54,961 bases of DNA from JBJGXI01 sp045635475 (GTDB lineage Bacteria > Bacillota > Bacilli > Bacillales > Amphibacillaceae). The position numbers were made by a program, and so were the translations under genes. This document shows positions 1-9,569 of the stretch, in pieces. Numbering within the stretch: position 1 is the first letter of the stretch; every line of letters begins with the position of its first letter. A model generated the notes under the pieces. The model was not told the DNA's origin and did not search any database. It saw only the letters and a program-made list of their open reading frames with translations. The DNA lies in assembly GCF_045635475.1 (NCBI RefSeq), contig NZ_JBJGXI010000036.1:1-54961 (forward strand), written 5' to 3'.

Positions 1-103
1 TACAAGGTTACTAGTTTTTGTTGGTACAAAATGTTGTTTTCTAAAAGATTGTTGATATGACGTACAATAGCTAAACTCCGTCTTAACTTGGAGAGTGCTT
101 GCA

Positions 104-241
104 CCGCTCCGGAAATGCACTTCGCTTTCCGCGGGGGCTAGTGAGCCGCTAGTCCCGCAGGACAAGGAAAATACGACAGCGAAGCATCGCACGAAGAAAA
201 TTGGTTTTTATTTTCGAGGAGTCGAAGTGCATTTCCTCCGC
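104..241. repeat. Composite palindromic repeat, module A
   Basis: This GC-rich intergenic element has perfect 14-bp terminal inverted arms at 111-124 and 223-236 (GGAAATGCACTTCG and its complement). Its core is shared, in opposite orientation, with the element at 19480-19650: the CTTTCCGCGGGG box, the GTCCCGCAGGACAAGG stretch and the AAGAAAATTGG stretch. The arms differ between the two copies but stay self-complementary in each, so pairing rather than sequence is conserved. No coding is supported here. Confidence 0.8.
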
Positions 242-274
242 TGCTAACGAGATTATTCTTTACGTCTGCTGATT

Positions 275-397
275 GGAGCTCCAGGCAGCCGACTCCAGCG
301 GGAAAAGAGCGAGCTGAAGATCCACTCAGAAGCGCACTATGCTTCTGAGTTAGCTGAAGCCGTGCCCGCGGAAAGCGGCTGCCTGGAGCGGAAATCA
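275..397. repeat. Composite palindromic repeat, module B
   Basis: Perfect 13-bp inverted arms lie at 279-291 and 376-388 (CTCCAGGCAGCCG and its complement). An internal hairpin at 325-349 has a 9-bp stem (CTCAGAAGC/GCTTCTGAG). The inner edges carry the boxes ACTCCAGCGGGAAAAG and CCCGCGGAAAG, which recur inverted in the element at 19326-19445. Modules A and B are about 38 bp apart, matching the spacing of their counterparts near 19.4 kb, so the pair behaves as one roughly 300-bp unit. Confidence 0.8.
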
Positions 398-487
398 CGA
401 GCACTACATTACGACGGATTGTACTTCAACTATGGAGTTTAGATAATCCAAACGTTACGATAAGCACCTTCCAGATTAATTATCCAT

Positions 488-523
488 AGCAAAAGCACCT
501 GATATAAATCTACCAGGTGCTTA
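488..523 (-). terminator. Terminator of the MoxR-VWA operon
   Basis: Inverted repeat AAGCACCTG (493-501) and CAGGTGCTT (514-522), followed on the minus strand by TTTT. It sits just past the stop codon of the last VWA gene, where the eight-gene operon should end. Confidence 0.75.
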
Positions 524-529
524 CTAGGG

Positions 530-3349
530 TTATTTTGAACGACGATTTTTTGCTTTTAATAATCGTGCCATTTTTTCTTCCCTCGACTCGCCAGCATTAC
601 TACTAGCCGGCTTGTCTTGCTTCGGTTGTTGCTTCGCTACAGGCTTTTTCTCCGAAAGCTCTCGTACTGGCTGTATCGGTTCTTTTGTTTCTACTGGCTT
701 TCTTTCAGTCTTCTTTTTCGAGGCTTGTCTTAATTGACCAAGCTGTGAAGACCGCTGTTCTGTTGCTTTTGATTGTTTCACTTGCTTTTCTTTTCTCACT
801 TTATTTACATTGCCTAAAAAGGCAAAACTAAAGCGGAATCTTCGTAGAGCGACATCTAATAGAAATAACAGTAAAGCTAGTGTGAGTAGCAAGTAAAATA
901 AATTCTGTCTGTCATAGCGAGGTGCTAAGCCTTCGTTTGAAAATACACCATCGATTGATTCGATTACTTGGCCACCACCACTAGTGGCAATCGCCTCTAG
1001 CAAGCGTTGATTTGTCGGTGTAAATGCATATTCCTGTGAGTAGGGTACAATGATTCCAGTTTTAAATGAACCAACAATTTCGTCTCCTTGCTGTTCTGAT
1101 AACTGCAAAAAGTAAACGCCTGGTTCGTTCGATTCAAACGTCCCTTGATACTCGCCTGGTGCTTTGGGCTGCAAGTTAAATTCAACTTCCTCACCAGCAT
1201 CACTGATCAAAGTTGCATCGAGTATCGACGGATCACTGTCGGGTGCTGTCACATCCAACGTAATTTGATTGCCTTCCACCGTTTGCTCTACTTGGTATGC
1301 TTCTGTTTCGTATTGTGGTAACGACCAAGAGACAACATCATTCCATAAATTAGACCAGTTTGCCCATGCCGGCCAATCTCCAGCCCATTCCCCACTAAGA
1401 TCAGACGTCCATGCGACGGTTTTTCCAAGTCCGTATTGCCAACGCGCTAGCACTGGATCATCCTTTTCGCTGACTAACATTTGTTGTGCGCGTCCTTTTG
1501 GTGTTGTCGCAATATAAGCATTCATTTGCGGAACACCGTTTTCGAAATGACCATTCCAGTCACTATTTCCAGCTATTTTCGGATAAAAAGGGTCGTCTTC
1601 AATATACGTTCTTGTTATTAGCGCAGTCTCTCGTGATAAAATCGTTGGAATACTGGAATCGTTAATCACTTGATAAAAGCGGCCATTACCTAACTGAGAC
1701 ATTTCTTCTAACAACGCACTATCTGCATCGGTTCCAATCGCCACCGTTGATAACGTCACACCATCAGCAAGTCCGTCTTCAATCATTTCCTGATAATTTA
1801 ACGATGTTGCCGATTGCCCATCTGTTAAAAGTACAATATGCTTTCTTTGTAATTCTAAATTCATCAATTGGTCGTACGCTTGTGCGGTCGGTGTGAAAAT
1901 ATCGGTTCCCCCACTTGCAATGATCGAGCGAACTTTGTTCATGGCAGCTTCTTTATCATCAAGTGGGCCTGTCTCTACGATTTGCCATGGAACCGAGTCA
2001 AATGCAATTACGCCTAGTGTATCTTGTTCACGAAGCAGCTCGATCGAACGCGCTGCCGCTTCACGGGCATGGCTGATTTTTGCACCAGACATACTACCTG
2101 ATTTATCAACGACCATCATAAGCCCTAGCGATGGCATTTCTTTTTTTCCTTTAATGTCCATATCGACAGGTAACAATTGTTCAATCGGTGTCTTAAAATA
2201 ACCACCAACACCAAAGGATTGATCGCCACCGGTCATGACAAATCCAACACCGAAATCCTTAACTGCTCGTTCAATCATCGTCATTTGATCTTCCGACATC
2301 ATGTGTGCAGAAACATTGCTAAATACAATCGAGTCGTAATTCAAATAGTTACTTAACTCCGTTGGTAACAGCTCTGTCGGGATTGTTTCTACACGAACTG
2401 CTGAAGCATCCAATGCTGCTTCAAGATTGCTTGCCGCTTCTGGTTTTCCTTCCACAAGTAGTACATGTGGAAGGCCTTTCGTTTCTGCATAAGCTGCTAG
2501 CTGATTGTTTTCAATCACTTGATCGCCTGCTGCCGTGATTTCTGCCTTGAAGGTATGAAAGCCAGCGCTGGACACTAAATGACTGAAACTTAGTTGATTC
2601 GTGCCAGTCTTAACATCCACTGTTTGATTAATAATCGTTTCCCCGTCTTGAATAATCCGGATTCTACTTGTCGTATCAATCGTACTTTCGATTGTCATCG
2701 AAAGCTTAGCTTGCTCACCTAAATAGATATTTTCAGGGACGTTAAAACTGGATAGCGCAACATCGTCTTTATAAACCGATGAAAATGGTAAGACATCAAC
2801 AATATAGCCTTGCTCGTGTAAATAGTCTGCTTGTCGAACAGCATCACCGATATTCTCATTGCCATCAGACATAACAACGATGCGTCCTTGGTCGTTGGCG
2901 GAAAAAAGACTTCCTGCCAGTTGAAGTCCCGCACCTAAGTTCGTATAGGCGGGATTTGTTTCGGTTTCGAATGCTTCGATACTGTTCACATGATCAGACA
3001 AAGGAATCTCTACCATTGCCTCAGCACCTGTAGTAATTACACCTGCTTGGTCTTCAGGTGCTTTAAGATGAAGTGCATCGTTGATGTTTTCCAATGCTGT
3101 TTGCTCATGGGTAGCGACACTGTGTGAGCGGTCAACAACAAAAGCGGTAGCCACGTGCCCGATCGGCCACAATATGTGCACACCTGCCAGCGCTAAAATT
3201 ACAAGCGTAAATACAGTTGCGCGCACCGCTACGAGAATTATCTTTCGAGCTCCAACGATCATACTAGTGTCTTTGACATATAAAAACAGTACCAGCACCA
3301 CAGGAATAAAAGCTAATAGCCATATGGGATTATCGACTTGCAACGCCAC
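530..3349 (-). CDS. Large membrane protein with two VWA domains and a GATase-like domain
   Basis: This 939-aa protein has two N-terminal membrane helices (about 7-27 and 38-60), and one near 812-832 followed by a Lys/Arg-rich cytoplasmic tail. Between them a first VWA domain starts at about 70 with a DRSHS metal site and SDG. A class-I glutamine-amidotransferase-like fold follows at about 290-385 (LPHVLLVEGKPE, then FVMTGGDQSFGVGG) with no obvious catalytic triad. A second VWA domain at about 405-590 has an intact MIDAS (DKSGSMSG, GGTD, LLTDGQS). It is the last gene of the MoxR operon and overlaps the preceding gene by 20 nt. VWA-MoxR pairs generally assemble or remodel protein complexes or insert metal. 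The specific role here is unknown. Confidence 0.9.
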   Translation of the reverse strand: MALQVDNPIWLLAFIPVVLVLFLYVKDTSMIVGARKIILVAVRATVFTLVILALAGVHILWPIGHVATAFVVDRSHSVATHEQTALENINDALHLKAPEDQAGVITTGAEAMVEIPLSDHVNSIEAFETETNPAYTNLGAGLQLAGSLFSANDQGRIVVMSDGNENIGDAVRQADYLHEQGYIVDVLPFSSVYKDDVALSSFNVPENIYLGEQAKLSMTIESTIDTTSRIRIIQDGETIINQTVDVKTGTNQLSFSHLVSSAGFHTFKAEITAAGDQVIENNQLAAYAETKGLPHVLLVEGKPEAASNLEAALDASAVRVETIPTELLPTELSNYLNYDSIVFSNVSAHMMSEDQMTMIERAVKDFGVGFVMTGGDQSFGVGGYFKTPIEQLLPVDMDIKGKKEMPSLGLMMVVDKSGSMSGAKISHAREAAARSIELLREQDTLGVIAFDSVPWQIVETGPLDDKEAAMNKVRSIIASGGTDIFTPTAQAYDQLMNLELQRKHIVLLTDGQSATSLNYQEMIEDGLADGVTLSTVAIGTDADSALLEEMSQLGNGRFYQVINDSSIPTILSRETALITRTYIEDDPFYPKIAGNSDWNGHFENGVPQMNAYIATTPKGRAQQMLVSEKDDPVLARWQYGLGKTVAWTSDLSGEWAGDWPAWANWSNLWNDVVSWSLPQYETEAYQVEQTVEGNQITLDVTAPDSDPSILDATLISDAGEEVEFNLQPKAPGEYQGTFESNEPGVYFLQLSEQQGDEIVGSFKTGIIVPYSQEYAFTPTNQRLLEAIATSGGGQVIESIDGVFSNEGLAPRYDRQNLFYLLLTLALLLFLLDVALRRFRFSFAFLGNVNKVRKEKQVKQSKATEQRSSQLGQLRQASKKKTERKPVETKEPIQPVRELSEKKPVAKQQPKQDKPASSNAGESREEKMARLLKAKNRRSK

Positions 3350-5159
3350 GTCGATACACCTCCCATTCGAAAAACATTATAAGTAATGCTACGAGGGCAA
3401 ATAAATGCCATAGCTCTATTTTATTTATGTTAGTATCGCTAGTTTGCTGCCCTTCGATATCAATAGAGAAGGATGATGCGGTTTCTATCGTTCGTTCTTC
3501 TGCATCCAATTGAACAGCAAAAGAACGATACATCGGTCCTGTTGTCGTCTTTTCATGTAATTGATACATACCCGGCTCACTTGGTATCGTTACCATAGGT
3601 TCACTTAATTCTATGGTTTGAATGTCGTTTCCGTCTAAAGTTTCAATAACAGCGGCTTCTGTAGCGGTTGAAAGTTTCATTTCAACATTGTCCATCGGCT
3701 CGAAATATCCTAACGGTTGATTGCTTTCTGCTAAATAATTGATACTATTCGCTAGCAAAATCGGAAACCCTGGATGAAGCGGCCAATCGGAATCTTCTAA
3801 ATCAAAAGCCATCATCAAAAATGGCGCATTTTCGTACTCGCCTTTTGCAATTACAGTCTGTTCACCACTTTGCACAAGCGGTTCTAGTTGATTCCAGTTG
3901 CCTACAGCATATGATTTGCTTAAATAAACATCGTTAGCATCACTATACTGCAATAATGGGTCGTCCTTTGTTTCTTGGAGTACGTAGCTTAACTCTACTT
4001 TTTCTTCCACCGCAAATGGACCACCTACTGTTGGAGATACAACCAATTTCGGTCCACTCGGCCAATCCTCCGCATCGACGCCTGATAACAAATAAATGCT
4101 ATGTTGATTTTGTTCAGGGTAGGCATACGTACCACTCTCGTCTTTCGTAAGGGTAGTAACAGCATATCCAGCTGACAATAGTGCTTTTTCAAAGAAACCA
4201 TTTACTTCTCCTACTAGATAAATAGATGGTGATTGTTGTTTTTGCAGTAAAGCATAGCTTGAATTATCTAAAGCATAATCATCTTGATTAATTTCCGCTT
4301 TGTAAAAATCATGAACAGGTAAATTTTCAATCATCACTGTTTGTTCAGAATTAGCAGGTATCGTCTCCGTAACCGATTCAAGTGCTGTCGCCCCACTTGA
4401 AATTGATACGTTAATTTCTTCAGCTTTAGATGATTGGTTATTAACATGCACAATAGCAGCTACGGTGTCGCCATCCTGCTTGACGCCAAATGCCTGGATT
4501 GAGTAATTCGTTAATTCCGGTTCCTGATTATGAACGACAATTGGTTGTGATATAGACAAGTCCGTTAACGCTTGTTCAGCAAACTGATCAGTAAATATAT
4601 GAATTTCCCCTGCTTCTTGCTGAATTAATGCTTGTGCTAGTCCAATGCTATCTGTTAAATTTTCGTGCTGATAGGATACAGATAGATCATTAATCACCTG
4701 TTCCACACGGCCGTGGTCACTATCATTTGTAGCAAGTAACAACGGTGCTTGTTGCGCATCAATCACACTAACCTTGTGATCACTGCCAAGCTCGCTTACC
4801 AACTGCTTAGCCTCCGTTTTAATCTGAGCAAATCGGCTTAACCCATCCGCTTCAGCCGTCATCGTTGCAGAAGAATCAAGAATGATCACGAGATGGTCCC
4901 CGCCTACTTCATTTCCTGACAAATAAGGACGTAATAAAGCAATAATTAAAAATAGCAAAATCAAAAGCTGTAAAAGCAATAGTAAATTTTTCTGTAGTCT
5001 TTTCCACCAACGATCCGTTTCCCATTCCTGCATCGTTCGTTCCCATAAATAAATCGAGGAAATCGTCTGTTTTTGATATTGTTTTTTGAAGAAATAGAAT
5101 AACAGTAGCACAGGTATAGCAAGTAGAAACAAGAAAGAAATAGGTGCTAGAACCCCCAT
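3330..5159 (-). CDS. BatA-type membrane VWA protein
   Basis: This 609-aa protein starts at ATG after GGGAGGTGA. It begins with the hydrophobic N-terminus typical of BatA-like proteins (about 6-25), has a second helix at about 57-77, then a VWA domain at about 85-200 with a DSSAT metal motif. A beta-rich stretch follows, then a GATase-like segment at about 300-380 (PSIYLVGEVNGFFEKAL), and a C-terminal helix near 582-602. The layout repeats that of the following 939-aa VWA protein, so the two are probably partners. It sits 4 nt after the DUF58 gene. The client is unknown. Confidence 0.88.
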   Translation of the reverse strand: MGVLAPISFLFLLAIPVLLLFYFFKKQYQKQTISSIYLWERTMQEWETDRWWKRLQKNLLLLLQLLILLFLIIALLRPYLSGNEVGGDHLVIILDSSATMTAEADGLSRFAQIKTEAKQLVSELGSDHKVSVIDAQQAPLLLATNDSDHGRVEQVINDLSVSYQHENLTDSIGLAQALIQQEAGEIHIFTDQFAEQALTDLSISQPIVVHNQEPELTNYSIQAFGVKQDGDTVAAIVHVNNQSSKAEEINVSISSGATALESVTETIPANSEQTVMIENLPVHDFYKAEINQDDYALDNSSYALLQKQQSPSIYLVGEVNGFFEKALLSAGYAVTTLTKDESGTYAYPEQNQHSIYLLSGVDAEDWPSGPKLVVSPTVGGPFAVEEKVELSYVLQETKDDPLLQYSDANDVYLSKSYAVGNWNQLEPLVQSGEQTVIAKGEYENAPFLMMAFDLEDSDWPLHPGFPILLANSINYLAESNQPLGYFEPMDNVEMKLSTATEAAVIETLDGNDIQTIELSEPMVTIPSEPGMYQLHEKTTTGPMYRSFAVQLDAEERTIETASSFSIDIEGQQTSDTNINKIELWHLFALVALLIMFFEWEVYRRGVASR

Positions 5160-5163
5160 TGGC

Positions 5164-6063
5164 TCACCTCCCGATCCAGCCTTTCTGTCTTAACAACGAA
5201 AAAACGGTTTCTTCTAAACTAGTTGATGTCGAACATGTAATAAAATCGACACCACGTTCCTTACAAAACGTATGGATTTGATTGATATGGTCCTTATACA
5301 GCTGTTTATAGTTAGCGAGCACCTTTCGAGACATGGAAACTTCACGCAATCCGCCAGTTTCAATATCAATTAGTTGCAGGTCACCAACGTAATTTGGATT
5401 TTGTTCTTCTGGTAGCAAAACTTGTAAAAGTAACACTTGCTGTCGCTTCGCCTGCATTTTTTTAACAGCTGCAAACAACGCTTCCGGCTCATCCAAGAAA
5501 TCACTGATTAATATAGACAGCGCTCCTTGTCGGCCTTGATGGGCGATTGGCAATAGTTTCTCGCCAAGACGAACGTCACTTGTTGCTAATTTTGATTGTT
5601 CAATAAAATTAAGGACCTTATTGGTCATCGCTTTTCCTTTCGTATAAGGATATGCACGCGAATCGGAAGCAACAGGCATAAAGCTGAGACGGTCTGCGTT
5701 CGCCAGGCTTAAAAAGGCAAACGTAGCTGCCAGCTGTTGCGCTCGATGCCACTTGTCCCCGTTCACACCCATCGATTTGGAACAATCCAAATAAACAGAT
5801 ACCGCTAACTCTTGTTCATCTAAAAAACGTTTAATATAATACTTTTGTGTTCGCGCATATGTATTCCAGTCAATTTGACGCAAATCATCACCAGGGTTAT
5901 ATAAACGATAATCGGAAAACTCTAACGAAGACCCGAGTCGTTGTGACCTACGCTCGCCTTTATGGCCCCCACGAACGATTTGCTTTGAAAGGATCTTATA
6001 ATTAGCTAAACGTTTGGTTAGTGCTGGTGCTAGTAATGTATGCACTAGCTCACGCCCTTTCAT
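5164..6063 (-). CDS. DUF58 domain protein, MoxR partner
   Basis: This soluble 299-aa protein carries the DUF58 hallmark around residues 48-70 (FSDYRLYNPGDDLRQIDWN) and a degenerate VWA-like fold (VYLDCSKSMGVNGDKW). DUF58 proteins are nearly always encoded beside MoxR ATPases and are thought to be VWA-type adaptors. Unlike the YeaD type it lacks membrane helices. Its ATG overlaps the end of the MoxR gene by 14 nt, which suggests translational coupling. The ribosome site is weak, consistent with coupling. Confidence 0.9.
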   Translation of the reverse strand: MKGRELVHTLLAPALTKRLANYKILSKQIVRGGHKGERRSQRLGSSLEFSDYRLYNPGDDLRQIDWNTYARTQKYYIKRFLDEQELAVSVYLDCSKSMGVNGDKWHRAQQLAATFAFLSLANADRLSFMPVASDSRAYPYTKGKAMTNKVLNFIEQSKLATSDVRLGEKLLPIAHQGRQGALSILISDFLDEPEALFAAVKKMQAKRQQVLLLQVLLPEEQNPNYVGDLQLIDIETGGLREVSMSRKVLANYKQLYKDHINQIHTFCKERGVDFITCSTSTSLEETVFSLLRQKGWIGR

Positions 6064-7045
6064 CTACCGCCGTAAGTACGTCTGCGATTAGCTGATTCAT
6101 CGAAACTTCTGCGGCTTCTCCTTCAAAATTAAGAAATAGACGATGACGTAATACCGGATATGCTACCTTTTTGATATCCCCTACGGAGACATTATAACGA
6201 CCATCAAATAATGCCCGTACTTTTGCTAATGAAATTAAGCTTTGCAAGCCACGTGGTCCTGAGCCATAACGCACATAGTTTTTAACAGATGTTGGTGCAT
6301 GTTCATCATCCGGATGGCTAGCTGTAATCACGTTCACTGCATAATCCAATACTTGGTCAGCTACGAGTATGTGTTTGGCAGCTTGCTGTACCTCAACTAC
6401 AAACGCTCCATCGACAAGCTTGTCCAGCTGTAGCACATGAGTACCTGTTGTCCGAACAGCAATTTCTTTCAGTTCATCCCGTGTAGGATAAGACACATCG
6501 ACCTTCATGACGAAACGGTCCATTTGCGCTTCAGGTAACGGATACGTTCCTTCTAATTCAATTGGATTTTGTGTTGCTAAAACAAAAAATGGCTGTGGAA
6601 GCTCGTGCATCTCACCCATAATCGTTACCGTTCGCTCTCCCATCGCCTCGAGTAGTGCACTTTGCGTTTTCGGTGTTGCCCGGTTGATTTCATCTGCTAA
6701 CACGATGTTCGAAAACAATGGTCCCGGATGGAATACGAATGATTGCCCGCCAGTCTCGTTCGGTTGAATCATGTTTGTACCTGTAATATCGGTAGGCATT
6801 AAATCTGGAGTGAATTGGACGCGTGAAAACTGTAAATCCATTACTTCAGATATTTTACGAACGAGCATTGTTTTCCCTAAACCAGGGAGCCCTTCCAATA
6901 AAACGTGGCCCCCTGCAAATATGCCCCATAGTAATTGTTCGATCACGTCATTTTGACCAACGATGAAGCTACTGATTTCTGTTTTCACACTGTCGATTCG
7001 TTGTTTTATTTCAACTAATGATTGTTCATTAAGGCTTGTTGTCAC
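6050..7045 (-). CDS. MoxR-family AAA+ ATPase
   Basis: This 331-aa protein is a typical MoxR/RavA-clade AAA+ ATPase with Walker A GLPGLGKT (about 55-62), Walker B LADEIN, a TPKTQSALLEAM sensor region and the C-terminal lid. The start is GTG behind GGAGGGAG. Such ATPases act as chaperones that remodel VWA partners. Here it lies directly upstream of DUF58 and two VWA genes, and 1 nt after the coiled-coil/Gly-Ser gene. The family call is very safe; the substrate is unknown. Confidence 0.95.
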   Translation of the reverse strand: MTTSLNEQSLVEIKQRIDSVKTEISSFIVGQNDVIEQLLWGIFAGGHVLLEGLPGLGKTMLVRKISEVMDLQFSRVQFTPDLMPTDITGTNMIQPNETGGQSFVFHPGPLFSNIVLADEINRATPKTQSALLEAMGERTVTIMGEMHELPQPFFVLATQNPIELEGTYPLPEAQMDRFVMKVDVSYPTRDELKEIAVRTTGTHVLQLDKLVDGAFVVEVQQAAKHILVADQVLDYAVNVITASHPDDEHAPTSVKNYVRYGSGPRGLQSLISLAKVRALFDGRYNVSVGDIKKVAYPVLRHRLFLNFEGEAAEVSMNQLIADVLTAVDERA

Positions 7046-7046
7046 G

Positions 7047-8702
7047 TTAATCCGCTCCCTCCGTTGGGTTTATGTCTGAAAAGTAATCCTTAATCATACC
7101 TTGCAAATGGTCTGGATAATCATTCCGTTCCATCGCTTGACGATACGTTTCTTGATATTGCTGATACACCTCATTGTACGAGCGTACTTGGCCTGGGAGA
7201 ATTGGGGCATTCGGATCAAACTGTTGTTCACTCGGACCATCCCCTAACTGACCGGTATCCACTTCTTGATTGTTCTGCCCGTTGATCTGCTCCGGAACAG
7301 TAAGAAGATCCTGACTGCCCGCACCAAGACCAGCTCCACTTCCTGTACCAGCACCGTTGCCAGTACCAGTACCGGATCCCGAACCGCTGCCTGATCCAGT
7401 TCCTGTTCCTGAACCTCCGTTTCCAGATCCGTTGCCTGTGCCACTACCAGAACCAGCGCCATTACCGGATCCATTGCCTGAACCTTCACCTTGACCACTT
7501 CCCGAACCAGAGCCATTAGCATCGCCACTATTACCACTGGCTCCGGATTGTTCTCCTGACGCATTTGACGTTGATCCATCAGCAAAGCTTAAAGAACTTG
7601 GCGTATCTAGTCCAGCGGCTGTCATTTGTTGATTGAATTGACTGGCAAGCTCCTGCAGATCGCCTTGTGCTGCAGTCAAATTCGACAAATCACCTGCTGC
7701 TTCCATTAAAGCGGACAACTGCCCTTCCATCGAAGCTAACAGCTCTTGCAATTGCTGTTTGGAAAGCTGTCCTTCCGCAAGTGCTTCACTGTCCAAGCCT
7801 AATTGCCCAACAGCGGCCTGCAATTGCTCTTGCAAGTCTTGAAGCTCCTGCTCTGATAGATCATCAAGCTGTTCCATTAGTTCAGCCATTTGATTTTGCA
7901 TCTCTGCAGCATCTTTTTGCTTAAGTGCTTCTGCTAATCCTTCTAGATTCGGGCCTTGTAGCTTTTCTTCCAGTTCACTTAATTGCTTTTCACTTTGCTC
8001 CGCTTTTTCCTTTAACTCTTGCAGTTTTTCTTCCGCACGTAATAGATCTTCTTGTATTTCTTCTGCTTGCTTCTCTTCTTGCACTTCTTTCAACAACGCA
8101 TCTAGTTCTTCTTTTGCTAGGTCATTTAATTGTTCGTTATGTTCTTCTTGCAATTGCTCTACTTTTTCTTTTTGTTCCTTAACGATTTCCTGTTCCTTTT
8201 CGGTATCTTCTGCAGACTCTAACACATCATTTGGAAATAATATGCCGAGAAATGCTAAGGTTGCCAGGGCGATAGAAATTAACAGTTTTTTAACTTGGAG
8301 CCACTGCAATTTTTCCTGCTTAATACGCGGTAACACGTACCTCATTTTCGCTAGCGTGTCTTTCCGTTGCAGCTTGGCAATTTCTGATATGTCTTCAAGG
8401 AAGCTGTGTGCTGTTCCAACCCTGTCATCCAATCCTTGTGCATCGAACTTATCTGATGCGGCAATGTCTGATGGCTTTTTCATCAAAAAATAAATAACAA
8501 AGCCAACAATAATGACAGCACAAGTAATCGCGATTTTTAACTCCATATACGTCACAACAATCATTCGACCAAAACCAACCCAAAGTAAGGCTGCGCCAGC
8601 ACAGGAAAGCAGTACCATATAAAATGTTTGTATAGCTTGCTGTATTCCTAGACGCCGCCTTACTTCCTTTAGAAGCTCATAAAACTGTTGCTTTTCATTC
8701 AT
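7047..8702 (-). CDS. Membrane protein with coiled coil and Gly-Ser/Thr repeat
   Basis: This 551-aa protein has two N-terminal membrane helices (about 22-42 and 50-72) and a third near 137-155. A long Glu/Gln/Leu-rich coiled coil spans about 165-330. A low-complexity Gly-Ser-Asn-Thr tract follows at about 390-465, built of GSGSG/GTGNGS units. The last 45 residues are a conserved-looking helical tail (YNEVYQQYQETYRQAMERND, then IKDYFSDINP). Similar Y-x-Y...YF-x-x-I-x-P tails occur in membrane proteins of other MoxR clusters, which is from memory. It may be a DUF4175-like scaffold linking the ABC part to the MoxR-VWA part. The function is unknown. Confidence 0.85.
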   Translation of the reverse strand: MNEKQQFYELLKEVRRRLGIQQAIQTFYMVLLSCAGAALLWVGFGRMIVVTYMELKIAITCAVIIVGFVIYFLMKKPSDIAASDKFDAQGLDDRVGTAHSFLEDISEIAKLQRKDTLAKMRYVLPRIKQEKLQWLQVKKLLISIALATLAFLGILFPNDVLESAEDTEKEQEIVKEQKEKVEQLQEEHNEQLNDLAKEELDALLKEVQEEKQAEEIQEDLLRAEEKLQELKEKAEQSEKQLSELEEKLQGPNLEGLAEALKQKDAAEMQNQMAELMEQLDDLSEQELQDLQEQLQAAVGQLGLDSEALAEGQLSKQQLQELLASMEGQLSALMEAAGDLSNLTAAQGDLQELASQFNQQMTAAGLDTPSSLSFADGSTSNASGEQSGASGNSGDANGSGSGSGQGEGSGNGSGNGAGSGSGTGNGSGNGGSGTGTGSGSGSGSGTGTGNGAGTGSGAGLGAGSQDLLTVPEQINGQNNQEVDTGQLGDGPSEQQFDPNAPILPGQVRSYNEVYQQYQETYRQAMERNDYPDHLQGMIKDYFSDINPTEGAD

Positions 8703-8705
8703 AAG

Positions 8706-9569
8706 CTATCCCTTCTTTTTCATTGTTCTAATTCGTGGTCTTAAACGACTGATGGCCAATAATAATGCGAGCACAGTAATGGTTGCATAAGATAAGGCAA
8801 AACCGATCCAAAGTGGCCATTTAATTCCTATTTGCTGCAATTCATAGAGAAATAGGGATGGTTCATATACACTAAACATCGTGGCTATTGGATTTAGCAT
8901 TAATGCTAAATAAGGCAAGAAATTGTTGGTCGTTTGTACACCGGTGTTAAAACCGATAATGATGCGCACGGCAATTAAAAAGATAACCAGCGTTCCTACT
9001 GTAAAAAACAGCATCGTCCCATACGTAGTAATCGTTGCTACCATTGTCTTTCTGATGATCGTCGAAAATAGTATCCCTAAGCTACCAATTGTCAGCATCG
9101 TTAACAAATGAAAACCAAATACCATCAACACCATTTGTGGTGATACACCGCCATATAAAAAGACGATGCTATATAACGGTAATGTAGCAGACACCATTAA
9201 TAGCAAAAACAATAACGAAGAGAATAGCTTGCTTAAAATAATCGATGTTGACGACTGCTGTGTTGTTAACAAAATATTAAGCGTTTGTCTTTCTCTTTCA
9301 CTACTTATTGCTCCTGAGGTAAGCCCCGGAGTAATAAATACGATTAAGCCAAGCTGACCAAACGATAATAGCCAAAATAGATTTCTACTATCAGAGCTAG
9401 TAAAGCCGTCTCCACTAAATTGCGTTTCTGTATAAATAAATGCGAGACAAACGGCACCACATATAGCAACGAATAAAAAGATGCCTACGTAATTTTTAAA
9501 CGAACGAAATCGCAACTTAATTTCTTTATTTAAAACTGGATTAATCAAAAGCGCTGATAATCGATTCAT
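8706..9569 (-). CDS. ABC transporter permease (ABC-2/GldF-like)
   Basis: This 287-aa integral membrane protein has about six helices and the ABC-2-type motif region SSERERQTLNILLTTQ after the second helix. That arrangement is characteristic of ABC-2/NatB/GldF-type permeases. It starts at ATG behind GGGAGG and overlaps the upstream ATPase gene by 4 nt (ATGA). It should pair with that ATPase, and its physical linkage to the MoxR-VWA genes suggests a shared envelope job. The substrate cannot be read from the sequence. Confidence 0.88.
   Translation of the reverse strand: MNRLSALLINPVLNKEIKLRFRSFKNYVGIFLFVAICGAVCLAFIYTETQFSGDGFTSSDSRNLFWLLSFGQLGLIVFITPGLTSGAISSERERQTLNILLTTQQSSTSIILSKLFSSLLFLLLMVSATLPLYSIVFLYGGVSPQMVLMVFGFHLLTMLTIGSLGILFSTIIRKTMVATITTYGTMLFFTVGTLVIFLIAVRIIIGFNTGVQTTNNFLPYLALMLNPIATMFSVYEPSLFLYELQQIGIKWPLWIGFALSYATITVLALLLAISRLRPRIRTMKKKG

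Noticed and set aside
138..404. 88-codon minus-strand frame across the palindromic repeat
   Set aside because: It reads straight through two inverted-repeat modules, has no ribosome site, and the paired modules at 19.4 kb do not conserve it.
7244..8182. Frames opposite or overlapping the coiled-coil/Gly-Ser gene
   Set aside because: They are shadows caused by the biased codons of the Glu/Gln and Gly/Ser tracts; the main frame has the ribosome site and operon spacing.
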